DNA from: an uncultured Paraprevotella sp.
GTDB lineage: Bacteria; Bacteroidota; Bacteroidia; Bacteroidales; Bacteroidaceae
Direction of reading: 5' to 3'
Length of the DNA: 64,000 nt
NCBI GenBank assembly: GCA_944319925.1
Contig: CALUFQ010000013.1
Span: 1 to 64,000 of the forward strand
Shown: positions 10,770 through 20,079 of the stretch, piece after piece
Layout of the letters: each line of letters opens with the position of its first letter
Numbering within the stretch: the first letter of the stretch is position 1
Program-made: the position numbers and the translations under genes
The notes under the pieces: model-generated
What the model saw: the letters and a program-made list of their open reading frames with translations, nothing else
Databases searched by the model: none
Told to the model about the DNA's origin: nothing

Positions 10770-12845
10770 CTATTTGCCTTGCGCGCCTGTTTCGCCGGCT
10801 TCCTCCTCTTTTATTTTTTTGAGGACAATGGCCGAACGGGCAGGAAGGTACAACTTCAGCCATCCTTTCCCGTCTTTGGCCAGCAACTGGTCGAAGTTGG
10901 TCAGGTGGCGCACGGAGTCGTCATTCAGCCCATGGCCTCCGAAGCACACGGCATCGGTATTCAAGACGACATCATACCCCCCTTCCGGCACCATGAAACC
11001 GTAATCCGTGAAGGAACGGTCATAGCTGAAATTGAACACGAACAACAAGTCGCCACGACTGTAGGCCAGCACTTGGTCACCGTCATTGTGCCAGACTTCG
11101 ACCACAGGCGTTTTCTGTATGTTCTTCCGGGAACGGAGCAGATGCACCATCGCACTGTCGAAATCGCCGAGATAATGATAGCACAACTCCTTGTTATCGA
11201 CAAGATTCCATTGCCTGCGGGCATATTTGTAACTCCACCCGTTTCCTTCGCGCGGGAAATCAATCCATTCCGGATGGCCGAACTCGTTGCCCATGAAATT
11301 CAAATAGCCCCCGTTTATCGTGGAAGCCGTGAGCAGGCGTATCATCTTGTGGAGGGCGATGCCGCGTTCCACGGCGTAGTTTTCATCTCCCTTGCGGAAA
11401 TGCCAATACATGTCGGCATCTATCAACCGGAAAATGATAGTCTTGTCGCCCACCAAAGCCTGGTCGTGACTCTCGCAATAGGAAATGGTCTTCTCGTCGG
11501 CACGGCGGTTGGTCACTTCCCAGAACATGCTACTCGGCTTCCAATCCTCGTCCTTTTTCTCCTTGATGGTCTTAATCCAATAATCCGGGATGTTCATGGC
11601 CATGCGGTAGTCGAACCCGTAGCCACCGCTCTCAAACGGGGCGGCCAGCCCGGGCATGCCACTCACTTCCTCTGCGATGGTCACCGCTTTCGGGTTGACC
11701 TCGTGAATTAGTTTGTTGGCCAAGGTCAGATAACAGATGGCGTTGTCGTCTTCATGGCCGTTAAAGTAGTCACCGTAATTGCAGAATGCCTCGCCCAAGC
11801 CGTGGCTGTAATAAAGCATGGAAGTCACCCCATCGAAACGGAAACCGTCGAAATGGTATTCGTCCAGCCAGAATTTACAGTTGGAGAGCAGGAAATGGAG
11901 CACTTCATTTTTTCCGTAATCGAAGCACAGGCTGTCCCAGGCCGGATGTTCGCGCCGGTCGCCTTGATAGAAATATTGGCAAGGGTCTCCGGCAAAATTG
12001 CCCAAACCTTCCACTTCGTTTTTCACGGCATGGGAATGTACGATGTCCATGATAACGGCAATTCCTTGCTTGTGCGCCTCGTCGATGAGGGCCTTCAGCT
12101 CCTCGGGAGTGCCGAAGCGGCTGGAAGCCGCAAAAAAGCTGGAGACATGGTATCCGAAACTCCCGTAATAAGGATGTTCCTGAATGGCCATGATTTGGAT
12201 GCAATTATATCCGTCGGCCACGACACGCGGCAACACGTTTTCGCGGAACTCGTTGTAAGTCCCCACTTTTTCAGCGTCCTGCGCCATGCCAATGTGGCAT
12301 TCGTAAATCATCAGCGGGGACACATCGGGACGGAATGTCTTTTTCTTCCACACGTAAGGTTTTTCCGGATTCCACACTTGTGCACTGAATATCTTTGTCG
12401 TGTCGTCCTGCACCACCCGGCGGCACCATGCCGGGATGCGCTCGCCGCATCCTCCTTCCCAATAAACCTTCAGCTTATACAAGTCGCCGTGCTTCATGGC
12501 ACCAGCCCGCAACTTGATTTCCCAGTTCCCGCTGTCCTTCAGTCGTTTCAGTTTGTATTTCGGATTTTCTTTCCAACCGTTAAAGTCGCCTATCAGATAT
12601 ATCTCCGTCGCGTTCGGCGCCCATTCACGGAAAACCCATCCCGCGGATGTCCGGTGCAATCCAAAATACAAGTAACCCGTGGCGAAATCCGCCAAGGAAG
12701 ATTTTCCGCCTCCCGTCAGTTCGTTCAACTTGTCCATTGCATGCTGGTGGCGTCCGGCGATGGCCGGTTCATAATCTTTCAACCATGGGTCATTCTTGAC
12801 GATGCCCAATGTTTTCGTGGTAGGTTTCACTGCTTTTTTTGCCAT
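10770..12845 (-). CDS. glgB: 1,4-alpha-glucan branching enzyme, GH13_8 type
   Basis: At 691 residues it resembles the shorter, eukaryote-like branching enzymes rather than E. coli GlgB. A CBM48 domain comes first (YLYFGLHRTSAGWVFREWAP, IYLIGDFNGW), then a GH13 barrel: nucleophile Asp338 in GFRFDGVTSM, acid/base Glu392 in TIAEEVSGMPGLA, and the conserved CESHDQALVGDKT loop. A C-terminal all-beta domain ends in a Lys/Glu-rich tail. It makes alpha-1,6 branches in glycogen from alpha-1,4 glucan in the cytoplasm. It follows the YhcH-type gene by 25 bp in the kdsB-led operon. No other glycogen gene is in the window. Confidence 0.93.
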   Translation of the reverse strand: MAKKAVKPTTKTLGIVKNDPWLKDYEPAIAGRHQHAMDKLNELTGGGKSSLADFATGYLYFGLHRTSAGWVFREWAPNATEIYLIGDFNGWKENPKYKLKRLKDSGNWEIKLRAGAMKHGDLYKLKVYWEGGCGERIPAWCRRVVQDDTTKIFSAQVWNPEKPYVWKKKTFRPDVSPLMIYECHIGMAQDAEKVGTYNEFRENVLPRVVADGYNCIQIMAIQEHPYYGSFGYHVSSFFAASSRFGTPEELKALIDEAHKQGIAVIMDIVHSHAVKNEVEGLGNFAGDPCQYFYQGDRREHPAWDSLCFDYGKNEVLHFLLSNCKFWLDEYHFDGFRFDGVTSMLYYSHGLGEAFCNYGDYFNGHEDDNAICYLTLANKLIHEVNPKAVTIAEEVSGMPGLAAPFESGGYGFDYRMAMNIPDYWIKTIKEKKDEDWKPSSMFWEVTNRRADEKTISYCESHDQALVGDKTIIFRLIDADMYWHFRKGDENYAVERGIALHKMIRLLTASTINGGYLNFMGNEFGHPEWIDFPREGNGWSYKYARRQWNLVDNKELCYHYLGDFDSAMVHLLRSRKNIQKTPVVEVWHNDGDQVLAYSRGDLLFVFNFSYDRSFTDYGFMVPEGGYDVVLNTDAVCFGGHGLNDDSVRHLTNFDQLLAKDGKGWLKLYLPARSAIVLKKIKEEEAGETGAQGK

Positions 12846-12870
12846 AATCTATAGAATTAAGGTTTGACTA

Positions 12871-13341
12871 TCATGTTCTTGTCGTCTCCAACAAAGGGAG
12901 TTTAAACACGGCTTTCCTCAAGGTTTCCGCCGTAATGCCCGGCGCGTGCGCGTCTTGTGGGAAAAAAACGGCGAACATGCCGCAGTGCACGGTCACGACC
13001 GTGTCGAAAGGTTGCTTGTAAAATGCTATGTCTTTTTCCGCGTCATATACGGTTTCCCCGTCAGACGGGCACGGGGCATACCCCATGCGTTCCACACAGG
13101 AGAGCGGGACTTGCACGTCTATCATCCGGCGGTGTGCTTCCAAGACAGCCTGTCCTTCCGTCTTTGGAACAACGGTCTGCAAATTGACCCAACCTCCTTC
13201 GAATCCGAAATCATAACGCCCGTCAGCCATTGTGTCCCATTCATGGGTCTCCAAAAAGCGGGCTATGGTCTCGAATGCGGGATGAAGACCCGCATAATCT
13301 TTCAGATGGAAAAGTTCGTCAATAATCATATCGCTTCGCAT
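12871..13341 (-). CDS. YhcH/YjgK/YiaL family protein (DUF386)
   Basis: This 156-residue single-domain protein has the family pattern: acidic/His residues in YDFGFEGGWVNLQTVVPKTEG, LEAHRRMIDVQVPLSCVERMGY, and a C-terminal FAVFFPQDAHAPG. The fold is cupin-like. Relatives include EbgC and YiaL and are linked to handling sugars or sialic acid anomers, but the reaction is not settled for most. ATG at 13341 is used; an inner ATG at 13329 would give MIIDELFHL. It lies between the IMPase gene and glgB, so it is part of the same leftward operon. Confidence 0.85.
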   Translation of the reverse strand: MRSDMIIDELFHLKDYAGLHPAFETIARFLETHEWDTMADGRYDFGFEGGWVNLQTVVPKTEGQAVLEAHRRMIDVQVPLSCVERMGYAPCPSDGETVYDAEKDIAFYKQPFDTVVTVHCGMFAVFFPQDAHAPGITAETLRKAVFKLPLLETTRT

Positions 13342-13358
13342 TAAAAATGATTCTTCTT

Positions 13359-14174
13359 TTACAAGCCTTGACCCAAAAGGCCTTTATGTGTCTTGAGCAA
13401 CTGCAGGATTTCTTCGTGTACGCGGCCATTCGAGGCAAAAACCTCCCGCGCATCCAACGGGTCGGGATTGCCGGAAAAGTCCGTCATCCGTCCCCCGGCT
13501 TGTTTGAGGATGATGTGTCCGGCAGCGATGTCCCACGGCCCGATGAAAGCTTCAATGCGGGCTTCAAAACGTCCCGCCGCGATGTAACACAATTCCGCAG
13601 CTGCGGCTCCCATCAGGCGTAAGCCGCCCACATGGCCGTAAAGCGACCGGATAAGCTGCAAGGCAAACTCCCGATAATCCCCGGCCTTATAAGGAAAACC
13701 TAATTCAATGAACGCCTGGTCGAGCACTGATACGTCGCTGACGTGTATTTCCTTACCGTTAAGAAAAGCCTTCCCTCCCTTGCAGGCCCAAAACAGTTCG
13801 TCACGACAACATTCATAGACCACCCCCAAGAGGACTTCCGTGCGGTCGCGCAAGGCGATGCTGACACAATATGGAGCATTGTCGTGTATGTAATTGCTCG
13901 TGCCATCCAAAGGATCAACCACCCAACAATATTCCTCTCCGCCAAAGACACCCGTGCCTTCTTCGGTGACAAATCCGGCTTCGGGCAACAAATCGTGCAA
14001 CCGGGTTACAATCAGTCGTTCGGAAGCCTTGTCCACATACGACACATAATCATGCGCCGCCTTTTGTTCCACGCAACCACGGTCAAACGTCTGCCGCTCA
14101 CGCCGCAGGAGACTTCCGGCCTCCATCGCCACAGTTTTCACGGCTTCTGCCAGCTTGTACAAGTCCGTCTCCAT
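13359..14174 (-). CDS. Inositol monophosphatase family protein (SuhB/CysQ-like)
   Basis: The 271-residue length is usual for the family. The metal-binding motifs are WVVDPLDGTSNYIH near residue 85 and GPWDIAAGHIILKQAGG near 215; Glu71-72 in VTEEGTG supplies the other metal ligand. The family dephosphorylates inositol phosphates, 3'-phosphoadenosine 5'-phosphate (PAP) or related sugar phosphates with Mg2+. Which substrate applies cannot be told from motifs. A PAP phosphatase would suit this genome because the sulfotransferase cluster at 41-47 kb makes PAP. Its start codon lies three bases after the MORN gene stop, with a near-perfect Shine-Dalgarno (AAGGAGG) inside that gene's end, unusual for Bacteroidetes. 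Confidence 0.88.
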   Translation of the reverse strand: METDLYKLAEAVKTVAMEAGSLLRRERQTFDRGCVEQKAAHDYVSYVDKASERLIVTRLHDLLPEAGFVTEEGTGVFGGEEYCWVVDPLDGTSNYIHDNAPYCVSIALRDRTEVLLGVVYECCRDELFWACKGGKAFLNGKEIHVSDVSVLDQAFIELGFPYKAGDYREFALQLIRSLYGHVGGLRLMGAAAAELCYIAAGRFEARIEAFIGPWDIAAGHIILKQAGGRMTDFSGNPDPLDAREVFASNGRVHEEILQLLKTHKGLLGQGL

Positions 14175-14177
14175 TGT

Positions 14178-15314
14178 TCACTCCTCCTTTTTAACGATTA
14201 CGCCATGGCTATATTCACCTTTCTGCACGATGCGCCCGTCATTGTCCTTCAACACGAAAGGCCCGTCTTTTTCATTGTCCGTGAAATTTCCCTCGAAACG
14301 CATGCCTTCCGCATCAACCATGATGCCCGGCCCGTTTTTCTCCCCGTTCCTGAAAATGCCTTTGAATTTCGAGCCGTCGCTCAGGCGAAGGATACCTTCA
14401 CCATCCATCTGTCCGTCTTTCCATCCGCCTTCATACACATCGCCATTGCTCCACACATATTTTCCTTGCCCGTCGCGCTTGTTGGCTTTCCAGCCTCCGG
14501 AATACGATGCGCCATTGTGCCAAGTGAAAGTCCCTTGACCGTCCTGTGCGCCGTTTCTGAATTGTCCGACGTATTTATTGCCATTGGCAAAGGTGAAGAT
14601 GCCTTCTCCCGTCCGTTGTCCTTGCACGTATTCACCCTCGTAGGAGTCCCCGTTATGAAACTTATACACACCTTTCCCTTGCTGCACGTCATCGACCCAT
14701 TCGCCCGTATAGCTGTCTCCGTCGGCATAATTGAATGTACCTTTCCCGTTACGTTGGTTGTTTTCCCACATGCCATCATACCACGAGCCATCTCCCCAGT
14801 CGAAAAAACCTTTTCCGCTTTTTTGGTCTCCGCTCCAATTACCTCTGTAAAAAGCGCCATTGGCATAGCGGTATTCCCCATAACCTTCCCGTTTGTCTTC
14901 TTGCCAGTTTCCTTCATACACGTCGCCGTTGTAATAATACATCGTGCCTTGCCCTTGCTGGTAATCGCGGAACCACAAGCCGTCGTATTTGTTGTTGTTC
15001 ATGAAGTAATAGATGCCATGCCCGTGCTGTTGGTCTTGAAACCATTCGCCTTCATACTTTTCCCCGTCCGGGAAAGTATAGACACCATATCCCTGGCGTT
15101 TCCCTTTCACATATTCTCCTTGGTAAGTGTCTCCATTCTTGAAATGGGTAACTCCCTTCCCGTATGGTTTCCCCCGGAACAGTTCTCCTTGGTACTCCGC
15201 GCCGTTCTTAAACGTATAATTCCCAATTTTTATTTCCTGGGCCTGCATTTGCAGCAAAGGCCACAAAAGCAATAATCCCCAAAGCCTATGATATTTCAAT
15301 TTCATGATTTTCAT
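14178..15314 (-). CDS. Exported MORN-repeat protein
   Basis: A 378-residue protein has a signal peptide (LWGLLLLWPLLQMQAQ) followed almost entirely by MORN repeats. About 14 units of 23 residues can be counted with the pattern GxGxYxFxNGxxYxGxW. MORN repeats form an extended beta-hairpin ladder; in bacteria they are usually exported scaffold or adhesion-like proteins without enzyme activity. It starts 15 bp after kdsB and runs straight into the IMPase gene, so it belongs to that operon. The repeats make the DNA internally repetitive, which creates a long but meaningless open frame on the opposite strand. Confidence 0.85.
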   Translation of the reverse strand: MKIMKLKYHRLWGLLLLWPLLQMQAQEIKIGNYTFKNGAEYQGELFRGKPYGKGVTHFKNGDTYQGEYVKGKRQGYGVYTFPDGEKYEGEWFQDQQHGHGIYYFMNNNKYDGLWFRDYQQGQGTMYYYNGDVYEGNWQEDKREGYGEYRYANGAFYRGNWSGDQKSGKGFFDWGDGSWYDGMWENNQRNGKGTFNYADGDSYTGEWVDDVQQGKGVYKFHNGDSYEGEYVQGQRTGEGIFTFANGNKYVGQFRNGAQDGQGTFTWHNGASYSGGWKANKRDGQGKYVWSNGDVYEGGWKDGQMDGEGILRLSDGSKFKGIFRNGEKNGPGIMVDAEGMRFEGNFTDNEKDGPFVLKDNDGRIVQKGEYSHGVIVKKEE

Positions 15315-15329
15315 TCCGTTTTGCCAGCC

Positions 15330-16091
15330 TTAACCTTGACCTCCTTGCCGTGCCAGGAATCGTTCCGCATCCGCCAAGTCTTCCGGAGTGTCGATGCCGA
15401 TGGTTTCCACATCGCTGACACCCACTTTTATCGTATATCCGTTTTCAAGCCAGCGCAATTGTTCCAACGATTCCGCCAATTCAAGGGGCGATTGCGGCAA
15501 AGCCGTGATTTCCCTCAACACTCCGGCCCTGTAAGCATACAGGCCGATATGTTTATAATAGGTATGTCCGGCCAACCATTCGCTTTTCACCACATTTCGC
15601 TGAAACGGGATGACAGAACGGCTGAAATACATGGCCTGCCCACGTTTGTTGACCACCACCTTGGGTGAATTCGGATTTTCGAGGGCGGCCAATCCGTCAG
15701 CTGGCACAAATGGTCTCGCCAAAGTGGCAATCTGTGTCTGCGAATCATCGAAACAAGCCTTGATGGCTTCTATCTGCCGCGGACTGATAAAAGGCTCGTC
15801 GCCTTGGATGTTGACCACGACATCGTATGGATGCCCCACAATTGTATATGCTTCATAGCAGCGATCTGTGCCGCTCCGGTGATATGTACCCGTCATGACC
15901 GCTTTCCCGCCAAACGCCTGCACGGCATCCGCTATGCGTTCGTCATCTGTGGCCACAACCGTCTCATCCAGCATGCCAGCCACTTGTTCATAAACTCTTT
16001 CAATTACCGTCTTACCTCCTAAAAGTGCCAAAGGCTTTCCCGGGAAACGGGTGGAAGCATATCGTGCAGGAATAATTCCTATAAAATTCAT
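15330..16091 (-). CDS. kdsB: 3-deoxy-manno-octulosonate cytidylyltransferase
   Basis: The 253-residue length is normal for KdsB. It transfers CMP from CTP to Kdo, giving CMP-Kdo for the lipopolysaccharide inner core. Hallmarks are the N-terminal nucleotide loop IIPARYASTRFPGKPLALLGGKTVIERV, the substrate segment VVNIQGDEPFI, and KHIGLYAYRAGVL. The C-terminal IGIDTPEDLADAERFL is also typical. It is the first gene of the leftward operon. A -7 box (TACATTTG, minus strand, 16119-16112) lies just upstream, and the promoter region is shared back-to-back with folK. Confidence 0.95.
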   Translation of the reverse strand: MNFIGIIPARYASTRFPGKPLALLGGKTVIERVYEQVAGMLDETVVATDDERIADAVQAFGGKAVMTGTYHRSGTDRCYEAYTIVGHPYDVVVNIQGDEPFISPRQIEAIKACFDDSQTQIATLARPFVPADGLAALENPNSPKVVVNKRGQAMYFSRSVIPFQRNVVKSEWLAGHTYYKHIGLYAYRAGVLREITALPQSPLELAESLEQLRWLENGYTIKVGVSDVETIGIDTPEDLADAERFLARQGGQG

Positions 16092-16111
16092 GAGCGTTTA
16101 ATCGATTAATT

Positions 16112-16119
16112 CAAATGTA
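16112..16119 (-). promoter_or_regulatory. Putative -7 box of the kdsB operon
   Basis: Minus-strand TACATTTG fits TAnnTTTG and lies 20 bp before the kdsB ATG. No good -33 TTTG is seen at the right spacing, so confidence is moderate. Confidence 0.4.
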
Positions 16120-16140
16120 CCTTACAAAAATACAAAATAA

Positions 16141-16173
16141 TTTTGTAAGCCACGGCAAAAACACCTATTTTTG
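16141..16173 (+). promoter_or_regulatory. Promoter of folK
   Basis: TTTTG at 16141-16145 and TATTTTTG at 16166-16173 are separated by 20 bp, matching the Bacteroidetes TTTG-N19-21-TAnnTTTG promoter. The folK ATG follows 13 bp later, so the leader is very short. Confidence 0.6.
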
Positions 16174-16186
16174 TGCGCAAAAAGGC

Positions 16187-16600
16187 ATGCCCAAAGAATG
16201 TTTCATCGGATTAGGAAGCAACGAAAACACTGCATCCAACATGATTTCCGCCCAAAAGGACTTGCTGCGTTTTTTCCCCGACATACGGTTCAGCAGTCTT
16301 CTGCAAACCCGCCCCATAGGTTTCTGTTCGCCAAATCCCTTTTTCAACATGACCGCCGTATGCACCACGTCGCTTCCACTAACGGGAATCAGACAATTGC
16401 TCAAACAAATAGAAATGGCGTTGGGGCGCAAACCCGAAGACAAGGCGCATGGCATCGTGAAAATAGACCTTGACCTGCTGGCGTACGACGGACAAATCCT
16501 CAAGCCGGAAGACTGGAAACGGTCTTATGTGCGAGAAGGCGTGAACGAATTATCCCAAACCAAACCTCCCGCTAACATACACCCACACAGGGCAAGATGA
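16187..16600 (+). CDS. folK: Dihydropteridine pyrophosphokinase-like protein (HPPK)
   Basis: The 137-residue protein starts MPKECFIGLGSNENTASN, the HPPK opening; the frame is open 24 codons further up, but the promoter at 16166 makes ATG 16187 the likely start. It should transfer pyrophosphate from ATP to 6-hydroxymethyl-dihydropterin in folate synthesis. The metal site KIDLDLLAYDG is present, with AHGIVKIDLDLL in place of the more usual R-x2-D-x-D signature. The middle keeps FFNMTAVCTTSLPL and the Arg-rich turn ALGRKPEDK. It is shorter than E. coli FolK (about 159). It converges on the PBP gene with an 8-bp gap and no terminator. Confidence 0.8.
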   Translation: MPKECFIGLGSNENTASNMISAQKDLLRFFPDIRFSSLLQTRPIGFCSPNPFFNMTAVCTTSLPLTGIRQLLKQIEMALGRKPEDKAHGIVKIDLDLLAYDGQILKPEDWKRSYVREGVNELSQTKPPANIHPHRAR

Positions 16601-16608
16601 CAGACTCC

Positions 16609-18936
16609 TTATTCAAAAACTTCATCAATGCCGCCGTATTCCTCCACAGGTGCCTCTTCCGTCAGGATGGCATCCGCACAAGGATCAAAACCTTCTGGAA
16701 TCTCGAACTTGTCATCAGGAGAATATCCCAAATCCTTGTCCTTAAACACTTTTTGGAAAAAATAGGCCACGACCGGCAATGCCGAAGAAGCCCCTTGGCC
16801 GTGCGTCATGGTGTTGAAATGGATGTCACGGTCTTCGCCTCCTACCCAGCAACCAGCCGAAAGAGTAGGCGTAAAGCAAACGAACCAGCCATCGGAATTG
16901 CGGTTTGTCGTGCCTGTCTTCCCGCCCATGTCCGCAGTCACATGATAACGGAAGCGCATGCGTCCTCCTGTGCCCCCATTCATCACGCCCTGCAACATGA
17001 TAATCATCTTATAGGAGCTTTCTTCGCTGATGACTTCTGTCATCCGGGGTTGGAACTCACCAACCACATTGCCTTCGCTGTCTTCTATGCGCGACACGAA
17101 CAAGGGTGCCGTACGGATACCCTTGTTGGCAAAAGCCGTATAAGCACTGACCATCTCCGACACGGATATCTCGCAAGGCCCCAGGCACAACGCCATCGAG
17201 GGATGTATGTTCCGGTTCTGCACGCCAAATTCATGAATCAGCCTTACCAAAGCCGATGGGCTGAGACGGCTCATCAAATAGGCTGAAATCCAGTTATTCG
17301 ATTGCGCCAATCCCCATTTCAAGGTCACCATCTCGCCGTAATGCGAACGGCTTCCGTTGCGAGGTGTCCAAGGTTTTCCCGCCACAATGTATGTTTGCTG
17401 CACATTCGGTGCCACGTCGCAAGGCGACATTCCGTTCTCCATGGCCAATGTGTAAAGGAAAGGCTTGATAGTGGAACCTACCTGCCGTCGCCCCACCCCG
17501 GCCATGTCGTATTGGAAATAACGGTAATCCGGCCCGCCCACGTATGCCTTGACATACCCCGTATGCGTATCCATGCACATGAATCCGGCCCGCAGGAAGC
17601 TCTTGTAATAACGAATGGAGTCCATTGGCGTCATGACGGTATCCACCTCGCCGTGGTAGGAAAACACAGTCATTTCGCACGGCGTATTGAAAGCCTTGGT
17701 GATTTCCGTATCCGTCGCGCCCGCCTTGTGCATCTTGATATAGCGTTCGCTTTGCCGCACGGAACGCCACATGATTTGTTCTACTTCCTTTGCCGTCAAC
17801 TGATTGGAAAAAGGCCTTGTCGTTTGGTTCCGCTTTTCTTTGTCGAATATCGGCTGCAAGTAACCAGCCACATGCTCTTCCACGGCCTCTTCTGCATATT
17901 GCTGCATGCGGGAGTCAACGGTGGTATATACTTTCAAGCCGTCGGTATATAAATTATAAGGTGTGCCGTCTTTCTTCCTGTTCTTATTGCACCATCCATA
18001 AAGCGGGTCGGTTTCCCAAGCCAACGAATCCTCATAATATTGCTGGTCTTGCCACGAAGCGTAATCGCCGCGGCGGGGTTCCTTGGCCATCAGCATGGTA
18101 CGCAGACGTTCACGCAAATACGTAGCCAGGCCTTCCTTATGATCTACACGATGGAAACGCAAACCGATAGGTTCCATTTTATGCAAATCCGCGTCGGCCT
18201 TGCTCAAATAGCCAGCCTTTACCATTTGGTCCAACACGACATTGCGCCGTTCCCTGCAACGTTCGGGCTTGCGCACCGGATTGAAATAAGACGGATTCTT
18301 ACACATTCCTATGAGTGTGGCCGCTTCGCAAACCGACAAATTCTTGGGCTCCTTATTAAAATAAGTACGTGCGGCTGTCTTGATGCCTACCGCATTATGG
18401 AGGAAATCAAAATAGTTAAGATACATCGTGATGATTTCATCCTTGGTGTAGTAGCGTTCCAGCTTCACGGCAATCACCCACTCTATCGGTTTCTGCAAGG
18501 CGCGTTCCATCGTGCTTTGGGCCACATCCGTATAAAGCTGCTTTGCCAATTGTTGTGTGATCGTGCTGCCCCCGCCGGCATTGTTTTGTCCCAATATCAC
18601 ACGTTTCACGATGACACGGGCCAAAGCCCGGTAGTCTATCCCCGAATGCTCGTAAAAGCGCTCGTCTTCCGTGGCTACAAGTGCTTTCACCAACCAAGGA
18701 GACAAGTCGTCATACCCTACAAAAATGCGGTTGGCCCGGCTGTACGACCATGTGCCCAACAATTTCCCATCGGCCGAGATGACTTGTGTGGCATATTTGT
18801 TTACCGGATTTTCCAACTGGTATAAATTGGGCATATATCCAATCCATCCGTGCCATATCGCATAAAAAGCCAAAGATACCGCACTGATGCACAAGAACAG
18901 AATCACCCATAAAGTGATTACAAACGTTTTCCTCAT
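16609..18936 (-). CDS. Class A penicillin-binding protein (PBP1A type)
   Basis: This bifunctional peptidoglycan synthase has 775 residues, with one N-terminal membrane helix (FVITLWVILFLCISAVSLAFYAIW). A GT51 glycosyltransferase domain follows: ATEDERFYEHSGIDYRALARV, then GGGSTITQQLAKQLY. The transpeptidase domain holds the active Ser488 in GSTIKPF, the SxN box as QSNNW, and KTGTTN near residue 690. It polymerises lipid II and cross-links stem peptides in the periplasm. The tail is acidic (EEAPVEEYGGIDEVFE). A -7 box TAATTTTG (minus strand, 18978-18971) precedes it. It is transcribed away from pyrB. Confidence 0.93.
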   Translation of the reverse strand: MRKTFVITLWVILFLCISAVSLAFYAIWHGWIGYMPNLYQLENPVNKYATQVISADGKLLGTWSYSRANRIFVGYDDLSPWLVKALVATEDERFYEHSGIDYRALARVIVKRVILGQNNAGGGSTITQQLAKQLYTDVAQSTMERALQKPIEWVIAVKLERYYTKDEIITMYLNYFDFLHNAVGIKTAARTYFNKEPKNLSVCEAATLIGMCKNPSYFNPVRKPERCRERRNVVLDQMVKAGYLSKADADLHKMEPIGLRFHRVDHKEGLATYLRERLRTMLMAKEPRRGDYASWQDQQYYEDSLAWETDPLYGWCNKNRKKDGTPYNLYTDGLKVYTTVDSRMQQYAEEAVEEHVAGYLQPIFDKEKRNQTTRPFSNQLTAKEVEQIMWRSVRQSERYIKMHKAGATDTEITKAFNTPCEMTVFSYHGEVDTVMTPMDSIRYYKSFLRAGFMCMDTHTGYVKAYVGGPDYRYFQYDMAGVGRRQVGSTIKPFLYTLAMENGMSPCDVAPNVQQTYIVAGKPWTPRNGSRSHYGEMVTLKWGLAQSNNWISAYLMSRLSPSALVRLIHEFGVQNRNIHPSMALCLGPCEISVSEMVSAYTAFANKGIRTAPLFVSRIEDSEGNVVGEFQPRMTEVISEESSYKMIIMLQGVMNGGTGGRMRFRYHVTADMGGKTGTTNRNSDGWFVCFTPTLSAGCWVGGEDRDIHFNTMTHGQGASSALPVVAYFFQKVFKDKDLGYSPDDKFEIPEGFDPCADAILTEEAPVEEYGGIDEVFE

Positions 18937-18970
18937 AAACAGTTTCTTTCTTCTTCGAAGTCGTGAAGTG

Positions 18971-18978
18971 CAAAATTA
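18971..18978 (-). promoter_or_regulatory. Putative -7 box of the PBP gene
   Basis: Minus-strand TAATTTTG followed by CAC matches the TAnnTTTG box and is 34 bp before the start codon. No clear -33 element is seen. Confidence 0.4.
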
Positions 18979-19062
18979 CAAATAAACTTGATACGAACGG
19001 GGCTATTTGAAGAAAAGTTAGCTAAATGCCGCGGAACATGCACACGTTTCATCTTTTTTTAT

Positions 19063-19070
19063 TAACTTTG
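19063..19070 (+). promoter_or_regulatory. Putative -7 box of the pyrBI operon
   Basis: TAACTTTG matches TAnnTTTG and lies 42 bp before the pyrB ATG. I see no pyrimidine-type attenuator hairpin in this short leader. Confidence 0.45.
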
Positions 19071-19112
19071 ACGCTAAAGAAATCCTATTTTATCAGCATA
19101 AAAGAATCCGAA

Positions 19113-20060
19113 ATGGAAAACAGAAGTTTGGTGACTATTGCAGACCTTTCCAAGGAAAAGCTCATGTATCTGCTCCGGATGGCCGGTGAATTCGAGAAGC
19201 ATCCCAACCGCAAACTGCTGGAGGGCAAAGTCGTGGCCACATTGTTTTTTGAACCGTCCACGAGGACGCGCCTGAGTTTTGAAACGGCAGCCAACCGCTT
19301 AGGCGCACGAGTCATCGGGTTCACGGATCCGAAAGTGACAAGTTCCACCAAAGGTGAAACATTGAAAGACACCATCATGATGGTGAGCAATTACGCGGAC
19401 GTCATCGTGATGCGCCATTATCTCGAAGGGGCAGCCCGTTATGCATCGGAAGTTTCACCCGTACCGGTCATCAATGCAGGGGACGGGGCCAACCAGCATC
19501 CATCGCAAACCATGCTCGACCTTTACTCCATCTATAAGACCCAAGGAAAGCTTGACGGACTGCAAATTTATATGGTCGGGGACTTGAAGTATGGACGCAC
19601 AGTGCATTCCCTGCTCATGGCCATGCGGCATTTCAACCCGACGTTTCATTTCATCTCGCCCGAAGAATTGAAAATGCCCGACGTGTATAAAGAATATTGT
19701 GAAATGCACCATATTAAATATGTAGAGCATACGGACTTCACAGCCGACACGATTGCGGGTGCGGACATCTTATACATGACGCGTGTGCAAAAAGAACGTT
19801 TCACTGATTTAATGGAATATGAGCGGGTGAAAGACCTCTACCTGCTCAAGTTGCCCATGCTGAAAAAGGCCAAGGACAACATGCGGATTCTACATCCCCT
19901 TCCACGGGTGAACGAAATAGAATATGCCATCGACGATGACCCGCATGCTTATTATTTTGAACAGGCACACAACGGGTTGTTTGCCCGGCAGGCCCTGATT
20001 TGCGACGTGTTGGGACTGACCTTGGACAACGTCATGAACGACAAGACCATTATTGAATAA
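19113..20060 (+). CDS. pyrB: Aspartate carbamoyltransferase catalytic subunit
   Basis: This 315-residue catalytic chain starts [15 protein letters not shown]. The frame is open upstream, but homology and the -7 box at 19063 favour ATG 19113. It joins carbamoyl phosphate and aspartate, the first committed step of pyrimidine synthesis. The carbamoyl-phosphate motif [20 protein letters not shown], the 80s-loop region TKGETLKDT, and HPLPRVNEI near the C-terminus are all present. pyrI follows after 19 bp, so the enzyme is probably the allosteric hetero-oligomer. carA and carB, which make its substrate, lie at 47-51 kb. Confidence 0.96.
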   Translation: MENRSLVTIADLSKEKLMYLLRMAGEFEKHPNRKLLEGKVVATLFFEPSTRTRLSFETAANRLGARVIGFTDPKVTSSTKGETLKDTIMMVSNYADVIVMRHYLEGAARYASEVSPVPVINAGDGANQHPSQTMLDLYSIYKTQGKLDGLQIYMVGDLKYGRTVHSLLMAMRHFNPTFHFISPEELKMPDVYKEYCEMHHIKYVEHTDFTADTIAGADILYMTRVQKERFTDLMEYERVKDLYLLKLPMLKKAKDNMRILHPLPRVNEIEYAIDDDPHAYYFEQAHNGLFARQALICDVLGLTLDNVMNDKTIIE

Positions 20061-20079
20061 CCATATCACGACGAATAAG

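Noticed and set aside
11754..12854. 366-codon plus-strand frame opposite glgB
   Set aside because: It lies wholly within the glgB reading frame on the other strand and has no recognisable domain.
13743..15275. 510-codon open frame on the plus strand opposite the MORN and IMPase genes
   Set aside because: It is antisense to two clear genes; the repeated MORN DNA keeps the opposite frame open. Its product has no family signature.
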